In this document: piece by piece, positions 29,189-38,709 of the stretch
How the letters are laid out: the number at the start of each line of letters is the position of its first letter
Position numbering within the stretch: the stretch's first letter is position 1
Assembly (NCBI GenBank): GCA_028345095.1
Contig: JAOMCQ010000003.1
Location: 22,182-86,181 of the forward strand
Origin: Candidatus Nitrosopelagicus sp.
GTDB taxonomy: Archaea > Thermoproteota > Nitrososphaeria > Nitrososphaerales > Nitrosopumilaceae
Length of the DNA stretch: 64,000 bases
Reading direction: 5' to 3'
The notes under the pieces: generated by a model
The model's database searches: none
What the model was told of the DNA's origin: nothing
Seen by the model: only the letters and a program-made list of their open reading frames with translations
Position numbers and translations under genes: made by a program

Positions 29189-30970
29189 TTGCGTATAAGA
29201 CAACCCATTGTGGCTGTATTAGGTCACGTTGATTCAGGGAAAACATCCCTTTTAGATAAAATTCGAGGAACTGGAGTACAAGGACGAGAAGCTGGTGGTA
29301 TTACTCAACATATTGGAGCGAGCTTCTTACCTGATGAAACTATTCAAAAACTATGTGGTTCACTTTATGAAAAATTAGGAAAAACAGAAAATAAGGTTCC
29401 TGGAATTTTGGTAATTGATACACCTGGACATGAAGTATTCACAAATCTTCGAGCTAGAGGTGGGTCTGCTGCAGATATTGCAATTTTAGTTGTTGATATT
29501 AATCGAGGATTTCAACCTCAAACAAATGAGAGTTTAAAAATTCTTGAAAGTCGTAAAGTACCTTTTGTGGTTGCATTAAATAAAGTAGACATGATATCTG
29601 GTTGGCAAGCAACAGATGATGCATACATATCCCAAGCAATAAAGAAACAATCTACATCTATTCAAACAAGCATTGATGAACAAATCTACAATGTTGTTGG
29701 AGCATTATCGATACTAGGTTATCAATCTGAAGCATTCTATAGAGTACAGGATTTTAAAAAAGAAATATCCATTGTTCCTGTAAGTGCTAGATCTGGTGTT
29801 GGTATTCCTGAATTACTAGCAGTTTTAGTTGGTTTAACACAACAATTCCTAGGCAAAAAACTAGAACAAGAAGAAAAACAAACACGTGGAATTATCTTGG
29901 AAGTAAATGATGAGATAGGATTAGGTCCTACAGCAAATATGATCTTAATTGATGGTCATCTTAAAAAAGACGATAATATTGTTGTCGCAAAAAGAGACAC
30001 TGTAATAATTACAAAACCAAAGGCTCTCTTATTACCAAAAGCTTTGGATGAAATGCGGGATCCACGAGATAAATTCAAACCAATAGATGAAGTACAAGCT
30101 GCAGCAGGGATAAAAATTGCATCACCTGATCTGGAAGGAGTTCTTCCAGGAACTACTGTTTACGCTTCTTCAAACCAAAAAATTGCAGAAGAATTCAAAG
30201 GAACACTTGAATCTGAAATGGAATCTGTTTTTATTGATACTGAAACAACTGGAGTAATTCTGAAATGTGATACAATTGGTTCATTGGAAGCAATTACTGA
30301 AATGCTTCGAAGACAACAAGTTCCTATAGCAAAAGCCGACATTGGTTCTGTTACACGTAGAGATGTAATGCAAGCAAAAGCCATTAAAGATAAAGATCGT
30401 CATCTTGGAGTCATCTTGGCATTTAATGTTAAAGTATTTGATGATGCAAAAATTGAATGTGATGAAAGTCACATAAGGGTATTTGAAGATAAAGTAATCT
30501 ATAGTTTAATTGATACTTATTCACAATGGGTTGATGATGATAAATCTGATCTTGAAAATTCAATCTTCAAAGAATTTACTCCAATATCAAAATTCACTTT
30601 TCTAAAAGGTTATACATTTCGTAACAATAATCCTGCTGTATTTGGTATACGTGTGGATGTTGGTACACTTCGACAAAAAATTGCATTTATAAATAAAACT
30701 GGTAAAAAAATTGGCAACATTCATTCTCTTGAAGCTGATGGAAAAACTGTAAAAGAAGTTAAAACTGGCGAAGAAGTTGCATGTTCTGTACAAAATGTTA
30801 CAATTGGACGACAGGTAAATGAAGAAGATGTATTCTATACTCTACCATCTCCCTCAGAAGCAAAACAACTTTTGAAAAAATATGCTCACAAACTTACTTC
30901 TGAAGAATTACAAACACTTAATGAAATCGTTCGTATACAAAGAGAAACTAATCCAGTTTACGGTTACTGA
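29189..30970 (+). CDS. infB: Translation initiation factor aIF5B/IF-2 (TTG start)
   Basis: VAVLGHVDSGKTSLLDKIR; DTPGHEVFTNLRARGGS; NKVDM. Confidence 0.95.
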   Translation: MRIRQPIVAVLGHVDSGKTSLLDKIRGTGVQGREAGGITQHIGASFLPDETIQKLCGSLYEKLGKTENKVPGILVIDTPGHEVFTNLRARGGSAADIAILVVDINRGFQPQTNESLKILESRKVPFVVALNKVDMISGWQATDDAYISQAIKKQSTSIQTSIDEQIYNVVGALSILGYQSEAFYRVQDFKKEISIVPVSARSGVGIPELLAVLVGLTQQFLGKKLEQEEKQTRGIILEVNDEIGLGPTANMILIDGHLKKDDNIVVAKRDTVIITKPKALLLPKALDEMRDPRDKFKPIDEVQAAAGIKIASPDLEGVLPGTTVYASSNQKIAEEFKGTLESEMESVFIDTETTGVILKCDTIGSLEAITEMLRRQQVPIAKADIGSVTRRDVMQAKAIKDKDRHLGVILAFNVKVFDDAKIECDESHIRVFEDKVIYSLIDTYSQWVDDDKSDLENSIFKEFTPISKFTFLKGYTFRNNNPAVFGIRVDVGTLRQKIAFINKTGKKIGNIHSLEADGKTVKEVKTGEEVACSVQNVTIGRQVNEEDVFYTLPSPSEAKQLLKKYAHKLTSEELQTLNEIVRIQRETNPVYGY

Positions 30971-31374
30971 TTCTCCACAAATTTTTTGCAAATCATATGT
31001 ATTCCTGGTTCTCCTACCGCACCTATCATTGTATTTGCAATTTCACCATTTTTGAACATGATGAATGTTGGAATTGATTGAACTCCATATTTCATTGCAA
31101 TATCTTGGGAATTATCCACATTTATTCTTGCAAATCTAACATGCTTGTATTTTTTTGCCATTCTGGTAAATATTGGATGCATTGATTTACAAGGTCCGCA
31201 CCATTCAGCCCAAAAATCTACCAAAAGTAAATTATTATTTGTCATTTCTTGATTAAAATTTTCTGATGTTAACTCCATCACTGGTGTCTTATCTAAAATA
31301 TTGTTAAGATTTTGCTGTTTAAGTAAATCTTCTAACTGTTTCTTCTGTATTTTCTCAAATTCGTCATCTTTCAT
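30964..31374 (-). CDS. Thioredoxin
   Basis: LVDFWAEWCGPCKSMHPIF. Confidence 0.92.
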   Translation of the reverse strand: MKDDEFEKIQKKQLEDLLKQQNLNNILDKTPVMELTSENFNQEMTNNNLLLVDFWAEWCGPCKSMHPIFTRMAKKYKHVRFARINVDNSQDIAMKYGVQSIPTFIMFKNGEIANTMIGAVGEPGIHMICKKFVENQ

Positions 31375-31406
31375 AATCTTTTCTTTTAATTACAATATTT
31401 ATTGTA

Positions 31407-31823
31407 TTACAAATCAAGCAAATATTTCATTCTAACTTTGTCATTTTCTTCAATTTCCATTTCATGAAATGTGGGTGATTTTATTTCAACTTTAAATTCA
31501 TGTTTTTTTAAATCTATTAATTCGCCAAAGATTTCTGCATTAATTTGATATTCGTCATTTTTTGTAATATCTAATAAAATTCTCTTTCCAGCAAATCCAT
31601 CTGTAATTGTTAAGATTATCATTTCCTCAAGCCAATTGTACAACAGATATTTCAGATCTTTTCCTTTTACTGTTAAATTTTTACTACTATTTTCTTCAAC
31701 TTTAGAACTATCTAAAATTGTGTCTATAACTGAAATTCCTGCTATTTCGAATGCCTCTTTCAAATTATCTGCTGTTACTTCAATTATTGCATCTGTTGCA
31801 TGTTCTAATGTTTTGTAACTCAT
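31407..31823 (-). CDS. Archease family protein
   Basis: YKTLEHATDAIIEVTADNLKEAFEIAG; LLYNWLEEMI. Confidence 0.85.
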   Translation of the reverse strand: MSYKTLEHATDAIIEVTADNLKEAFEIAGISVIDTILDSSKVEENSSKNLTVKGKDLKYLLYNWLEEMIILTITDGFAGKRILLDITKNDEYQINAEIFGELIDLKKHEFKVEIKSPTFHEMEIEENDKVRMKYLLDL

Positions 31824-31905
31824 TCCATATTCCTGATATTCTGTTATTAATTAGTTACAACTACAACAGTAAAGTCTAAATTCTTTGTTTCAATTTTTTT
31901 TGTAA

Positions 31906-33177
31906 ATGGATCTGCCAAGAGGAATGAAAGATTTCGAAAACATCGAAATGCAAAAAATTGAATATATCCGAGAAAAATTTCTTTCAACTTCTAAGATATT
32001 TGGATTTGAATTAATGGAACCTTCTCCAATCGAATTAATGTCTGTTATTGAAGCAAAGAGTGGACCTACAATACGTGACGATGTTTATTTTTTTAATGAT
32101 AAAGGTGACAGAGAAGTTTCATTAAGATTTGATTTTACAGTTGGTCTGACTCGATATGCGGCTGGACAAAAATCTATGAAACTTCCGGCAAAAATATCTG
32201 CATTTGGCGGTGTATGGCGATATGATGAACCACAAAAAGGAAGATACCGATTCTTTCATCAATGGGATATTGAAATTTTTGGAAAACAAAGTACTGAAAC
32301 TGATGCAGAAATTATTGAATTTACCTCGAAATTTTTCTCAAATCTTGGTCTTGAGAACATAATTCTCAGTATTTCTCATCGAAAAATTGTCCAGTCATAC
32401 GTTTCGTCTATTTTTGAATCTGATAAACCTGAACTTATTTCAGATATTTTTCGTGCAATCGATAAAATACAAAAAAAATCAAAACAGGAAATCATCTCTG
32501 AATATGAGAAAAAAGGTTATGCTAAAGAAAAATTAGAAAAGATAATAGAATTTTCTAAATTAAAAGGGACTCCAGAAGAAATATCTAAAATTTTAGATAT
32601 AACTCAATTTGAAAATTGGTCTGAATTAACAATGTTGTTTGAATCCCTAAAAAATCGTAATGTAAATAATATTCAAATTGATTTTGGAATTGTTAGAGGT
32701 CTTGATTATTATTCTGGAGTAGTCTTTGAAGCATTTGATAAAACTTTTGACATAGGTGCTTTAGTTGGCGGTGGACGATATGATAATTTACCATCTGTTT
32801 TTGGTAGACCTGATCTTGGTGCAACTGGTGTTGCAGGTGGTGTCGAACGTATTATGTTAGCATTAGAAAATCAAAATTCTAAATTTAAAATCCAAGATGA
32901 TAGAATATCTGTTTTATACGTAAATGAAGACATGAAATCAGATGCTATAAAAATTGCATCTTTGTTGAGAGCGAATTCCATATTGACTGATATTGATCTT
33001 TCTGGTAGGGTACTGAAAAAACAAATGGAACAATCTACTAATTCCAAATTTGTTATTATTGTAGGTCCTGATGAACTTTCAAAAAATATGGTTGTAGTGA
33101 GAAATATGTCTGATAGAAATGAAAATCAAATTCTAATATCTGAATTATTAGAATATATCAAAAATATTCTAATGTAA
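31906..33177 (+). CDS. hisS: Histidyl-tRNA synthetase
   Basis: LPRGMKDF; LRFDFTVGLTRYAA; FGGVWRYDEPQKGRYRFFHQWDIEIFG; GGGRYDNL. Confidence 0.94.
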   Translation: MDLPRGMKDFENIEMQKIEYIREKFLSTSKIFGFELMEPSPIELMSVIEAKSGPTIRDDVYFFNDKGDREVSLRFDFTVGLTRYAAGQKSMKLPAKISAFGGVWRYDEPQKGRYRFFHQWDIEIFGKQSTETDAEIIEFTSKFFSNLGLENIILSISHRKIVQSYVSSIFESDKPELISDIFRAIDKIQKKSKQEIISEYEKKGYAKEKLEKIIEFSKLKGTPEEISKILDITQFENWSELTMLFESLKNRNVNNIQIDFGIVRGLDYYSGVVFEAFDKTFDIGALVGGGRYDNLPSVFGRPDLGATGVAGGVERIMLALENQNSKFKIQDDRISVLYVNEDMKSDAIKIASLLRANSILTDIDLSGRVLKKQMEQSTNSKFVIIVGPDELSKNMVVVRNMSDRNENQILISELLEYIKNILM

Positions 33178-33834
33178 AAATGCTCTAGTGAGCATCATTA
33201 TCTCTGGTCCATTTGTTAATGAACCAACAACTACTGAATTATTATTTGCTAATATTCCAGATGATACAAATGGTATTCCACCATTAATTGTTGCGGCTTC
33301 AATATTTCCACCTAGTAAATTGTTAATGGTTTTCATATCTTCTTCATCAGTTTCTGGATGAACTACTGTTCCATTTTCCGATGTTGTCATTACTGCACCT
33401 ACTTGTTGAAATCCTGCTATTTTAAATTGCATTACTTCTATATCTAACACATCCTGTATTTTCTGTAAATCTTCTTTTGGAATTAAGGGTGATACAATAC
33501 CACCTTTATTATTGACGCTCATCATGTTCCCAAGTGCATTATTTTTCACATCTAAAATATCTACATTGAGATTTGTATTTTCCTTAATATGATTAAATTC
33601 TCCATCTGAACATGTACTTGGTAAAAGTATGCCATGATTATTTACTACCATCAAAATTCCTAATACTCTTGCGTTTGCAACTGATATTTCTAATGGTTTG
33701 ACTTCTAAATATTCAGATAATTTTTCAGATTTTCCATCTGCAAATCCTCTTGGCAAAAAGACAAATTCATCATTTACCGTGCTATATATGCCGATATTTG
33801 GACCGCTGTAAATATCGTATTTGATAATGTCCAT
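33169..33834 (-). CDS. eif6: Translation initiation factor aIF6
   Basis: Repeated fold units: NNHGILLPSTCSDGE, NNKGGIVSPLIPKED, SENGTVVHPETDEED, NNNSVVVGSLTNGPE. Confidence 0.94.
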   Translation of the reverse strand: MDIIKYDIYSGPNIGIYSTVNDEFVFLPRGFADGKSEKLSEYLEVKPLEISVANARVLGILMVVNNHGILLPSTCSDGEFNHIKENTNLNVDILDVKNNALGNMMSVNNKGGIVSPLIPKEDLQKIQDVLDIEVMQFKIAGFQQVGAVMTTSENGTVVHPETDEEDMKTINNLLGGNIEAATINGGIPFVSSGILANNNSVVVGSLTNGPEIMMLTRAFLH

Positions 33835-33919
33835 GCTGTAGATTATTATGAAAAGATATGAACGTAAGTATTTTCAAACAAAAACAGTGTTATATGTTCA
33901 AAATAACCATCGATCATTG

Positions 33920-33933
33920 TTTAGTCAGTACTA
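33920..33933. promoter_or_regulatory. Inverted repeat TTAGT-CAGT-ACTAA upstream of ferredoxin TATA box
   Basis: Perfect 5-bp arms; a TTTAAATAAT-like TATA follows at ~33944, ~30 bp before ATG 33975. Confidence 0.35.
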
Positions 33934-33974
33934 ATTTTGTCTAGATTTAAATAATATTCGAAAGAGGTGGAATC

Positions 33975-34532
33975 ATGCCAATTAATGAAGACTTTTGTCA
34001 TGGCGACAAAAAACCAATCGGTAAAATTATCGATGGTCCATCTGGTAACTTTCATTGGGTTTGGCCATCACAAGTAGGTGAAGGTCAAAACGAATGGGAT
34101 GCATCCAAGAATGAACAAGTCTTAGCCGATTATGAAAAACACGGCGAAGAAATGGTAAAACTTGGAATTACTGGAACTATGGTGGCAAATGATTGGGATG
34201 TTTGTGTTGCAGACGGTGCTTGTATCGAAGCATGTCCAGTACAAGTTTTCCAATGGTACCGAACTGATAAGGACATATCCGGAATAGATGCAGTTAATGA
34301 TACAACTGACTGGAAAGGTGAAGGTTCAACTGAAAAAGAAGAACGTCTAGATTACACCGACAAAGCAGATGCTATCAGAGAACACGATTGCATTTATTGT
34401 ATGGCATGTGTTTCAGTTTGTCCTCCGCAGGCAGTTCTTGTTGATCAAGCCAATATGGAACCTCACGAGAAAGCAGCCGGAACTTTTGTCAAAATGGAAT
34501 CTGGTTCAGAAAACCCACACGCACACGATTAG
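33975..34532 (+). CDS. Sulfolobus-type dicluster ferredoxin
   Basis: [19 protein letters not shown] and [16 protein letters not shown]. Confidence 0.9.
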   Translation: MPINEDFCHGDKKPIGKIIDGPSGNFHWVWPSQVGEGQNEWDASKNEQVLADYEKHGEEMVKLGITGTMVANDWDVCVADGACIEACPVQVFQWYRTDKDISGIDAVNDTTDWKGEGSTEKEERLDYTDKADAIREHDCIYCMACVSVCPPQAVLVDQANMEPHEKAAGTFVKMESGSENPHAHD

Positions 34533-34612
34533 AAATAATCGTAGCATTCTTTATTTTTCAATTTTTTCTTTTATACTGAACAAATTTTAAGCAGTATTTT
34601 GCATCACTTTTT

Positions 34613-34696
34613 GCCGAGGTCGCCTAGCCTGGTAGGGCGCGGGCCTTGAAAGCCTGTGTTCGCAAGAACGCGGGGGTTCAAATCCCTCTCTCGGCG
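34613..34696 (+). tRNA. tRNA-Ser(UGA)
   Basis: Acceptor gccgagg/tctcggc, loop CTTGAAA (anticodon TGA), long variable arm, T arm GGGGGTTCAAATCCCTC, G discriminator. Confidence 0.93.
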
Positions 34697-34750
34697 TTAA
34701 AATTTTTAATTAAATTTGAAATTTATATCACATTACTCTTTCAATTATTC

Positions 34751-35041
34751 ATGGGTGATGGAATTGGTGGACCTGTTGTTAGATGTATTTCTGGAAATGT
34801 ATTTGAATTAGATGTTACTCACTATAGAAAAGATAATCAGGAGCAATATAGTAAAATTGAAAAAATTCTAATTTCAAAAATAGACAACCCTGATAATCCT
34901 GAATATAAAGAAACAACTCAAGAAGATCTTGAACGTGCATTGAAAGGGAAATTTGTTTCTTGCAATGTTCAGTATAGAGATCAGAATACTGATGCATTAA
35001 TTTGTAATGTATTTGTTCAAAAACCTCCAGAAGGTTTTTAG
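34751..35041 (+). CDS. Small hypothetical protein
   Basis: The listed ORF start is inside tRNA-Ser; start trimmed to MGDGIGGPVVRCISGNVFELDVTHY. Confidence 0.6.
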   Translation: MGDGIGGPVVRCISGNVFELDVTHYRKDNQEQYSKIEKILISKIDNPDNPEYKETTQEDLERALKGKFVSCNVQYRDQNTDALICNVFVQKPPEGF

Positions 35042-35044
35042 AAA

Positions 35045-36001
35045 TTATTTAGAATATTTTCCTAATTCTGCAAGCATTGCTGATAATTGAATTTCTGGAT
35101 TTGAACCAACTAAAATTCTATAATCATATTTTGCTATGATTTGTGATAACTCTTCTAAGTGATCATATTTTGTAGCAAATAATGCTTGATTGATATATTT
35201 GAGAAAATCTGATTCTGACATTCCATAAACTTTGACCAATTCAATCATTTTATTTCTGGAATCTTGAATCTTTCCAGAAACAGCTAACTTCAAAATATCT
35301 TCTACGTCATTTACTTTTGTCAATCCTGCCGCTGATTTTACACTCTCTTCTGAAATATCTCCAATACTTGCTGCAGTTTGTAATAGATTTATGGCATGTC
35401 TTAGGTCTCCATTTGCATAATCTGCAATCTCTTTTAGACCTTTTTCATCAGCTTTTCCTTTTTCCTTTTTTAGTACAACCTTTAGATGTGTGGTAATCTC
35501 TTTTTCATCAATTTGTGAGAATTTGAATACTGCACATCTACTCTGAATTGGATTAATAATTTTTGAAATATTATTTGCAATCAAAATAAACCTACAAAAT
35601 TTTGCTGTATCTTCTATTATTCTTCTAAGTGCTGTTTGAGCATCTGAAGTCATTTCGTCTGCCTCGTCCAAAATTATTATCTTAAATGGAATCTCTGTAT
35701 CTAACCCTGCAAATCTTGAGAACTTTTTTACTCGCTCTCTTACCATTCCAATTCCTCTTTCATCTGAAGCATTTAGCTCTAATGTGTAATCTTTCCATTT
35801 ATCTCCCAAAATCTCTTGAGAGATACATATTGCCATAGTAGTCTTTCCAACTCCTGCAGAACCTGAAAATAGCAAATGTGGCATTTCTTTTTGATTTTTG
35901 AGTAATGCCAGAAGGCTACCTTTGATGTCTTTTTGATTGACCACTTCAGAGATTTTTTTTGGTCTATACTTCTCAACCCACATAATATCTGAAATTGTCA
36001 T
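35045..36001 (-). CDS. rfcS: Replication factor C small subunit
   Basis: WVEKYRPKKISEVVNQ; LFSGSAGVGKTTMAI; ELNASDERGIGMVRERVK; ILDEADEMTSDAQTALRR. Confidence 0.95.
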   Translation of the reverse strand: MTISDIMWVEKYRPKKISEVVNQKDIKGSLLALLKNQKEMPHLLFSGSAGVGKTTMAICISQEILGDKWKDYTLELNASDERGIGMVRERVKKFSRFAGLDTEIPFKIIILDEADEMTSDAQTALRRIIEDTAKFCRFILIANNISKIINPIQSRCAVFKFSQIDEKEITTHLKVVLKKEKGKADEKGLKEIADYANGDLRHAINLLQTAASIGDISEESVKSAAGLTKVNDVEDILKLAVSGKIQDSRNKMIELVKVYGMSESDFLKYINQALFATKYDHLEELSQIIAKYDYRILVGSNPEIQLSAMLAELGKYSK

Positions 36002-36040
36002 GTTGCAAACAGCATTTTGTTATTAATAAATGCCTAGAAG

Positions 36041-36116
36041 GATCAATTGATCAAAGCTAATTGTTGAGAAATTTGATCGATCGCTGTCCATAAATCCCTG
36101 AAAGGTGTTTGATCAA
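36041..36116. promoter_or_regulatory. Cluster of GATC-containing palindromes in the rfcS/GINS divergent promoter
   Basis: GATCAATTGATC (36041-36052), GATCGATC (36075-36082), TTGATCAA (36109-36116). Confidence 0.4.
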
Positions 36117-36118
36117 TA

Positions 36119-36634
36119 TTGGAATTAGAAGATGTAATCAAAGTTCATTCGATAGGATATGGTCTAGAAGACGTTAAAGTGGAATTCAAGCATGACCTCA
36201 AAATGGACGTATCTGGAGTACAGATAGAAGGAAAAGAAAATGAAATGATGAATATTCCTAGATGGGTTGCTAATATTTTAGAATTGGAAAAACATGTAAT
36301 TATTCATGAACAAGATATGGTTAAAGAGCTAAAACAAGCAAAAGTGAAAGAAGATGTACAAGATGAAGATTCACTTGCAATCTTAGACAAATATTTCTAC
36401 ATAAAACTTAACTCATACATGAAAAAACTTGAGAGTACTGATTTTGATAAAGTAGAAAGTATGCTAAACCAACTAGTTAGAATTAGACAAGGCAAGATAG
36501 TTAGATTAGCTGACTCTTCAAAACTTACTTCTGACCTTTTGTCAAAACTGAGTGTAGAAGAAGAAGTATATTATAATCAAATACATAATGCTAGTCTTGC
36601 ATTCAAAGAACAAATATTGGGTAAAAACAAATGA
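36119..36634 (+). CDS. GINS-family replication protein (TTG start)
   Basis: IPRWVANILELEKHVII...ANN-like helical region ...VRLADSSKLTSDLLSKLSVEEEVYYNQIHNA; immediately upstream of mcm. Confidence 0.75.
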   Translation: MELEDVIKVHSIGYGLEDVKVEFKHDLKMDVSGVQIEGKENEMMNIPRWVANILELEKHVIIHEQDMVKELKQAKVKEDVQDEDSLAILDKYFYIKLNSYMKKLESTDFDKVESMLNQLVRIRQGKIVRLADSSKLTSDLLSKLSVEEEVYYNQIHNASLAFKEQILGKNK

Positions 36635-38709
36635 CGCTTGAAACACAAACTGAATCTGCATTATCTGGATATGTTAAAGAATTTTTACTTGAGTTTAAAG
36701 ATGAGAAAGGAAATTTTCGATATGTTAATGATATTGACAATATGATGCCATCAAAATCTAAATTCATTAATGTTGATTATAATGATTTGGTAACTCATCC
36801 TGATATTGAATCTGTATTTAATGAAAGTCCTGATTCAATCTTGGAAGCATTCTCTAGAGCAATCAAAGAAATTTTACAAGAACGTTTTCCAAAATATGCA
36901 AAAAAAATTGAACATGAAATAAGAGCAAGAATAGCAAATTATCCAGTTCAACGAAGTTTACGTCAAATTAATGCAGAAGTTATTGGAAAAATAACTAGTG
37001 TTTCTGGAATGGTGTTAAGAGCATCAGAAGTAAAACCTCTAGCAAAAGAATTAGTATTTGTTTGTCCAGAAGGTCATAGAACTGATGTAATTCTTGGACA
37101 CGGTTTATCTTTAACATCTCCTGTACAATGTTCAAATCCTAAATGTAATCATAGAGAACTTGGAGTTGAACCTGAATCTAGTCGTTTCATTGATGTACAA
37201 TTTGTACGTCTACAAGAACTACCTGAGGATTTACCTCCTGGGCAATTACCTCATTATCTAGATGTGACTGTTAAGCAAGATTTAGTGGATAATGCAAGAC
37301 CTGGTGATAGAGTTGTTCTTACTGGAATTGTTAGAATTGAACAAGAAAAAATGAGTGGTGTTTCAAAAGCAAGTAGTCCTTTGTACCGATTAAGATTAGA
37401 CGGAAATAATGTGGAATTTCTAGGAAGTAAAAAAGATAAATCATCTAGAAAAATACAAAGAGAAGAAATTTCTCAAGAAGACGAAAAAATGATTAAATCA
37501 TTATCAAAAAGTCCTGATTTGTATCAACAATTGATTGATTCGTATGCTCCACACATTACTGGGCATGAAGTTGTCAAAGAATCAATATTACTCTTGATGG
37601 CAGGATCTACCCAAAGAGAATTACAAGATGGTAGTAAAATTAGAGGTGATATCAACATATTCCTAGTTGGTGATCCCGGTACTGCAAAAAGTGAGATGTT
37701 AAAATTCTGTGTCAGAGTTGCTCCTCGTGGTTTGTATACTTCTGGAAGAGGTTCTACTGCTGCTGGTTTAACTGCTGCAGTTGTTAGAGATACAAATGGA
37801 ATTTTCATGTTAGAAGCAGGTGCGACAGTACTAGGTGACCAAGGTCTAGTATGTATTGACGAATTTGATAAGATGAAGACTGAAGATAGAAGTGCATTAC
37901 ATGAGGTTATGGAACAACAAACTGCTAGTATTTCTAAAGGAGGAATTGTTGCAACATTAAATGCACGAACATCCATTCTTGCAGCTGCAAACCCAATGTA
38001 TGGGAAGTACGATCCTTTCAAAAATATCACAGAAAATGTAAATCTCCCAGTACCACTTTTAACTCGTTTTGATTTAATACATGTAATTAAAGATAAACCT
38101 TCAAAAGAAAGAGATACAAAAATCGCTCAACATATAATCAATCTTCATACTCCTAAAGGAATTGATCAAAAATCACTAATTGATTCTGAAACACTAACAA
38201 AATATCTTACTTATGTAAAAAGAATTGATCCTAAACTTACCAAAGAGGCTGAACAAAAAATTCTTGATTATTATATGAAAATGAGAAACGTTGAGGCTGA
38301 AGAGATGATCACTGTCACTCCTAGACAATTAGAAGGTTTGATCAGAATGGCAACCGCGAGAGCACGTTTATTATTAAAATCCCAAGTTGAAGAAGATGAT
38401 GCGGAACGTGCAATTTATCTTTTACAAAATATGTTTGAAAATGCAGGAATTGATGTCAATACTGGCAAAGTTGATCTTGGAGTACTACAAGGTAGACCAC
38501 GAAGTGAAGTATCAAAAATGCAATTATTCATGGATGTAATGAAATCACTTGAGGGTGATCATAAAACTCCAGTTGATGAAAAACAATTGGTAGAAGAACT
38601 AGAGAAAACTGGAAAGTTTACTGACGAAGAATCTAAGAACTTTATTCGAAAGATGGCTAGAGACTCATCTATTTATGAGTCAAAACCTGGTCATTATAAT
38701 ATAGTATGA
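36631..38709 (+). CDS. mcm: Replicative helicase MCM
   Basis: NIFLVGDPGTAKSEMLKF; TAAVVRDT; CIDEFDKM; LLTRFDLIHVI. Confidence 0.96.
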   Translation: MTLETQTESALSGYVKEFLLEFKDEKGNFRYVNDIDNMMPSKSKFINVDYNDLVTHPDIESVFNESPDSILEAFSRAIKEILQERFPKYAKKIEHEIRARIANYPVQRSLRQINAEVIGKITSVSGMVLRASEVKPLAKELVFVCPEGHRTDVILGHGLSLTSPVQCSNPKCNHRELGVEPESSRFIDVQFVRLQELPEDLPPGQLPHYLDVTVKQDLVDNARPGDRVVLTGIVRIEQEKMSGVSKASSPLYRLRLDGNNVEFLGSKKDKSSRKIQREEISQEDEKMIKSLSKSPDLYQQLIDSYAPHITGHEVVKESILLLMAGSTQRELQDGSKIRGDINIFLVGDPGTAKSEMLKFCVRVAPRGLYTSGRGSTAAGLTAAVVRDTNGIFMLEAGATVLGDQGLVCIDEFDKMKTEDRSALHEVMEQQTASISKGGIVATLNARTSILAAANPMYGKYDPFKNITENVNLPVPLLTRFDLIHVIKDKPSKERDTKIAQHIINLHTPKGIDQKSLIDSETLTKYLTYVKRIDPKLTKEAEQKILDYYMKMRNVEAEEMITVTPRQLEGLIRMATARARLLLKSQVEEDDAERAIYLLQNMFENAGIDVNTGKVDLGVLQGRPRSEVSKMQLFMDVMKSLEGDHKTPVDEKQLVEELEKTGKFTDEESKNFIRKMARDSSIYESKPGHYNIV

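Noticed and set aside
34646-34750. 5' extension of ORF 34646..35041
   Set aside because: Lies within tRNA-Ser; the protein probably starts at MGDGIGG (34751).
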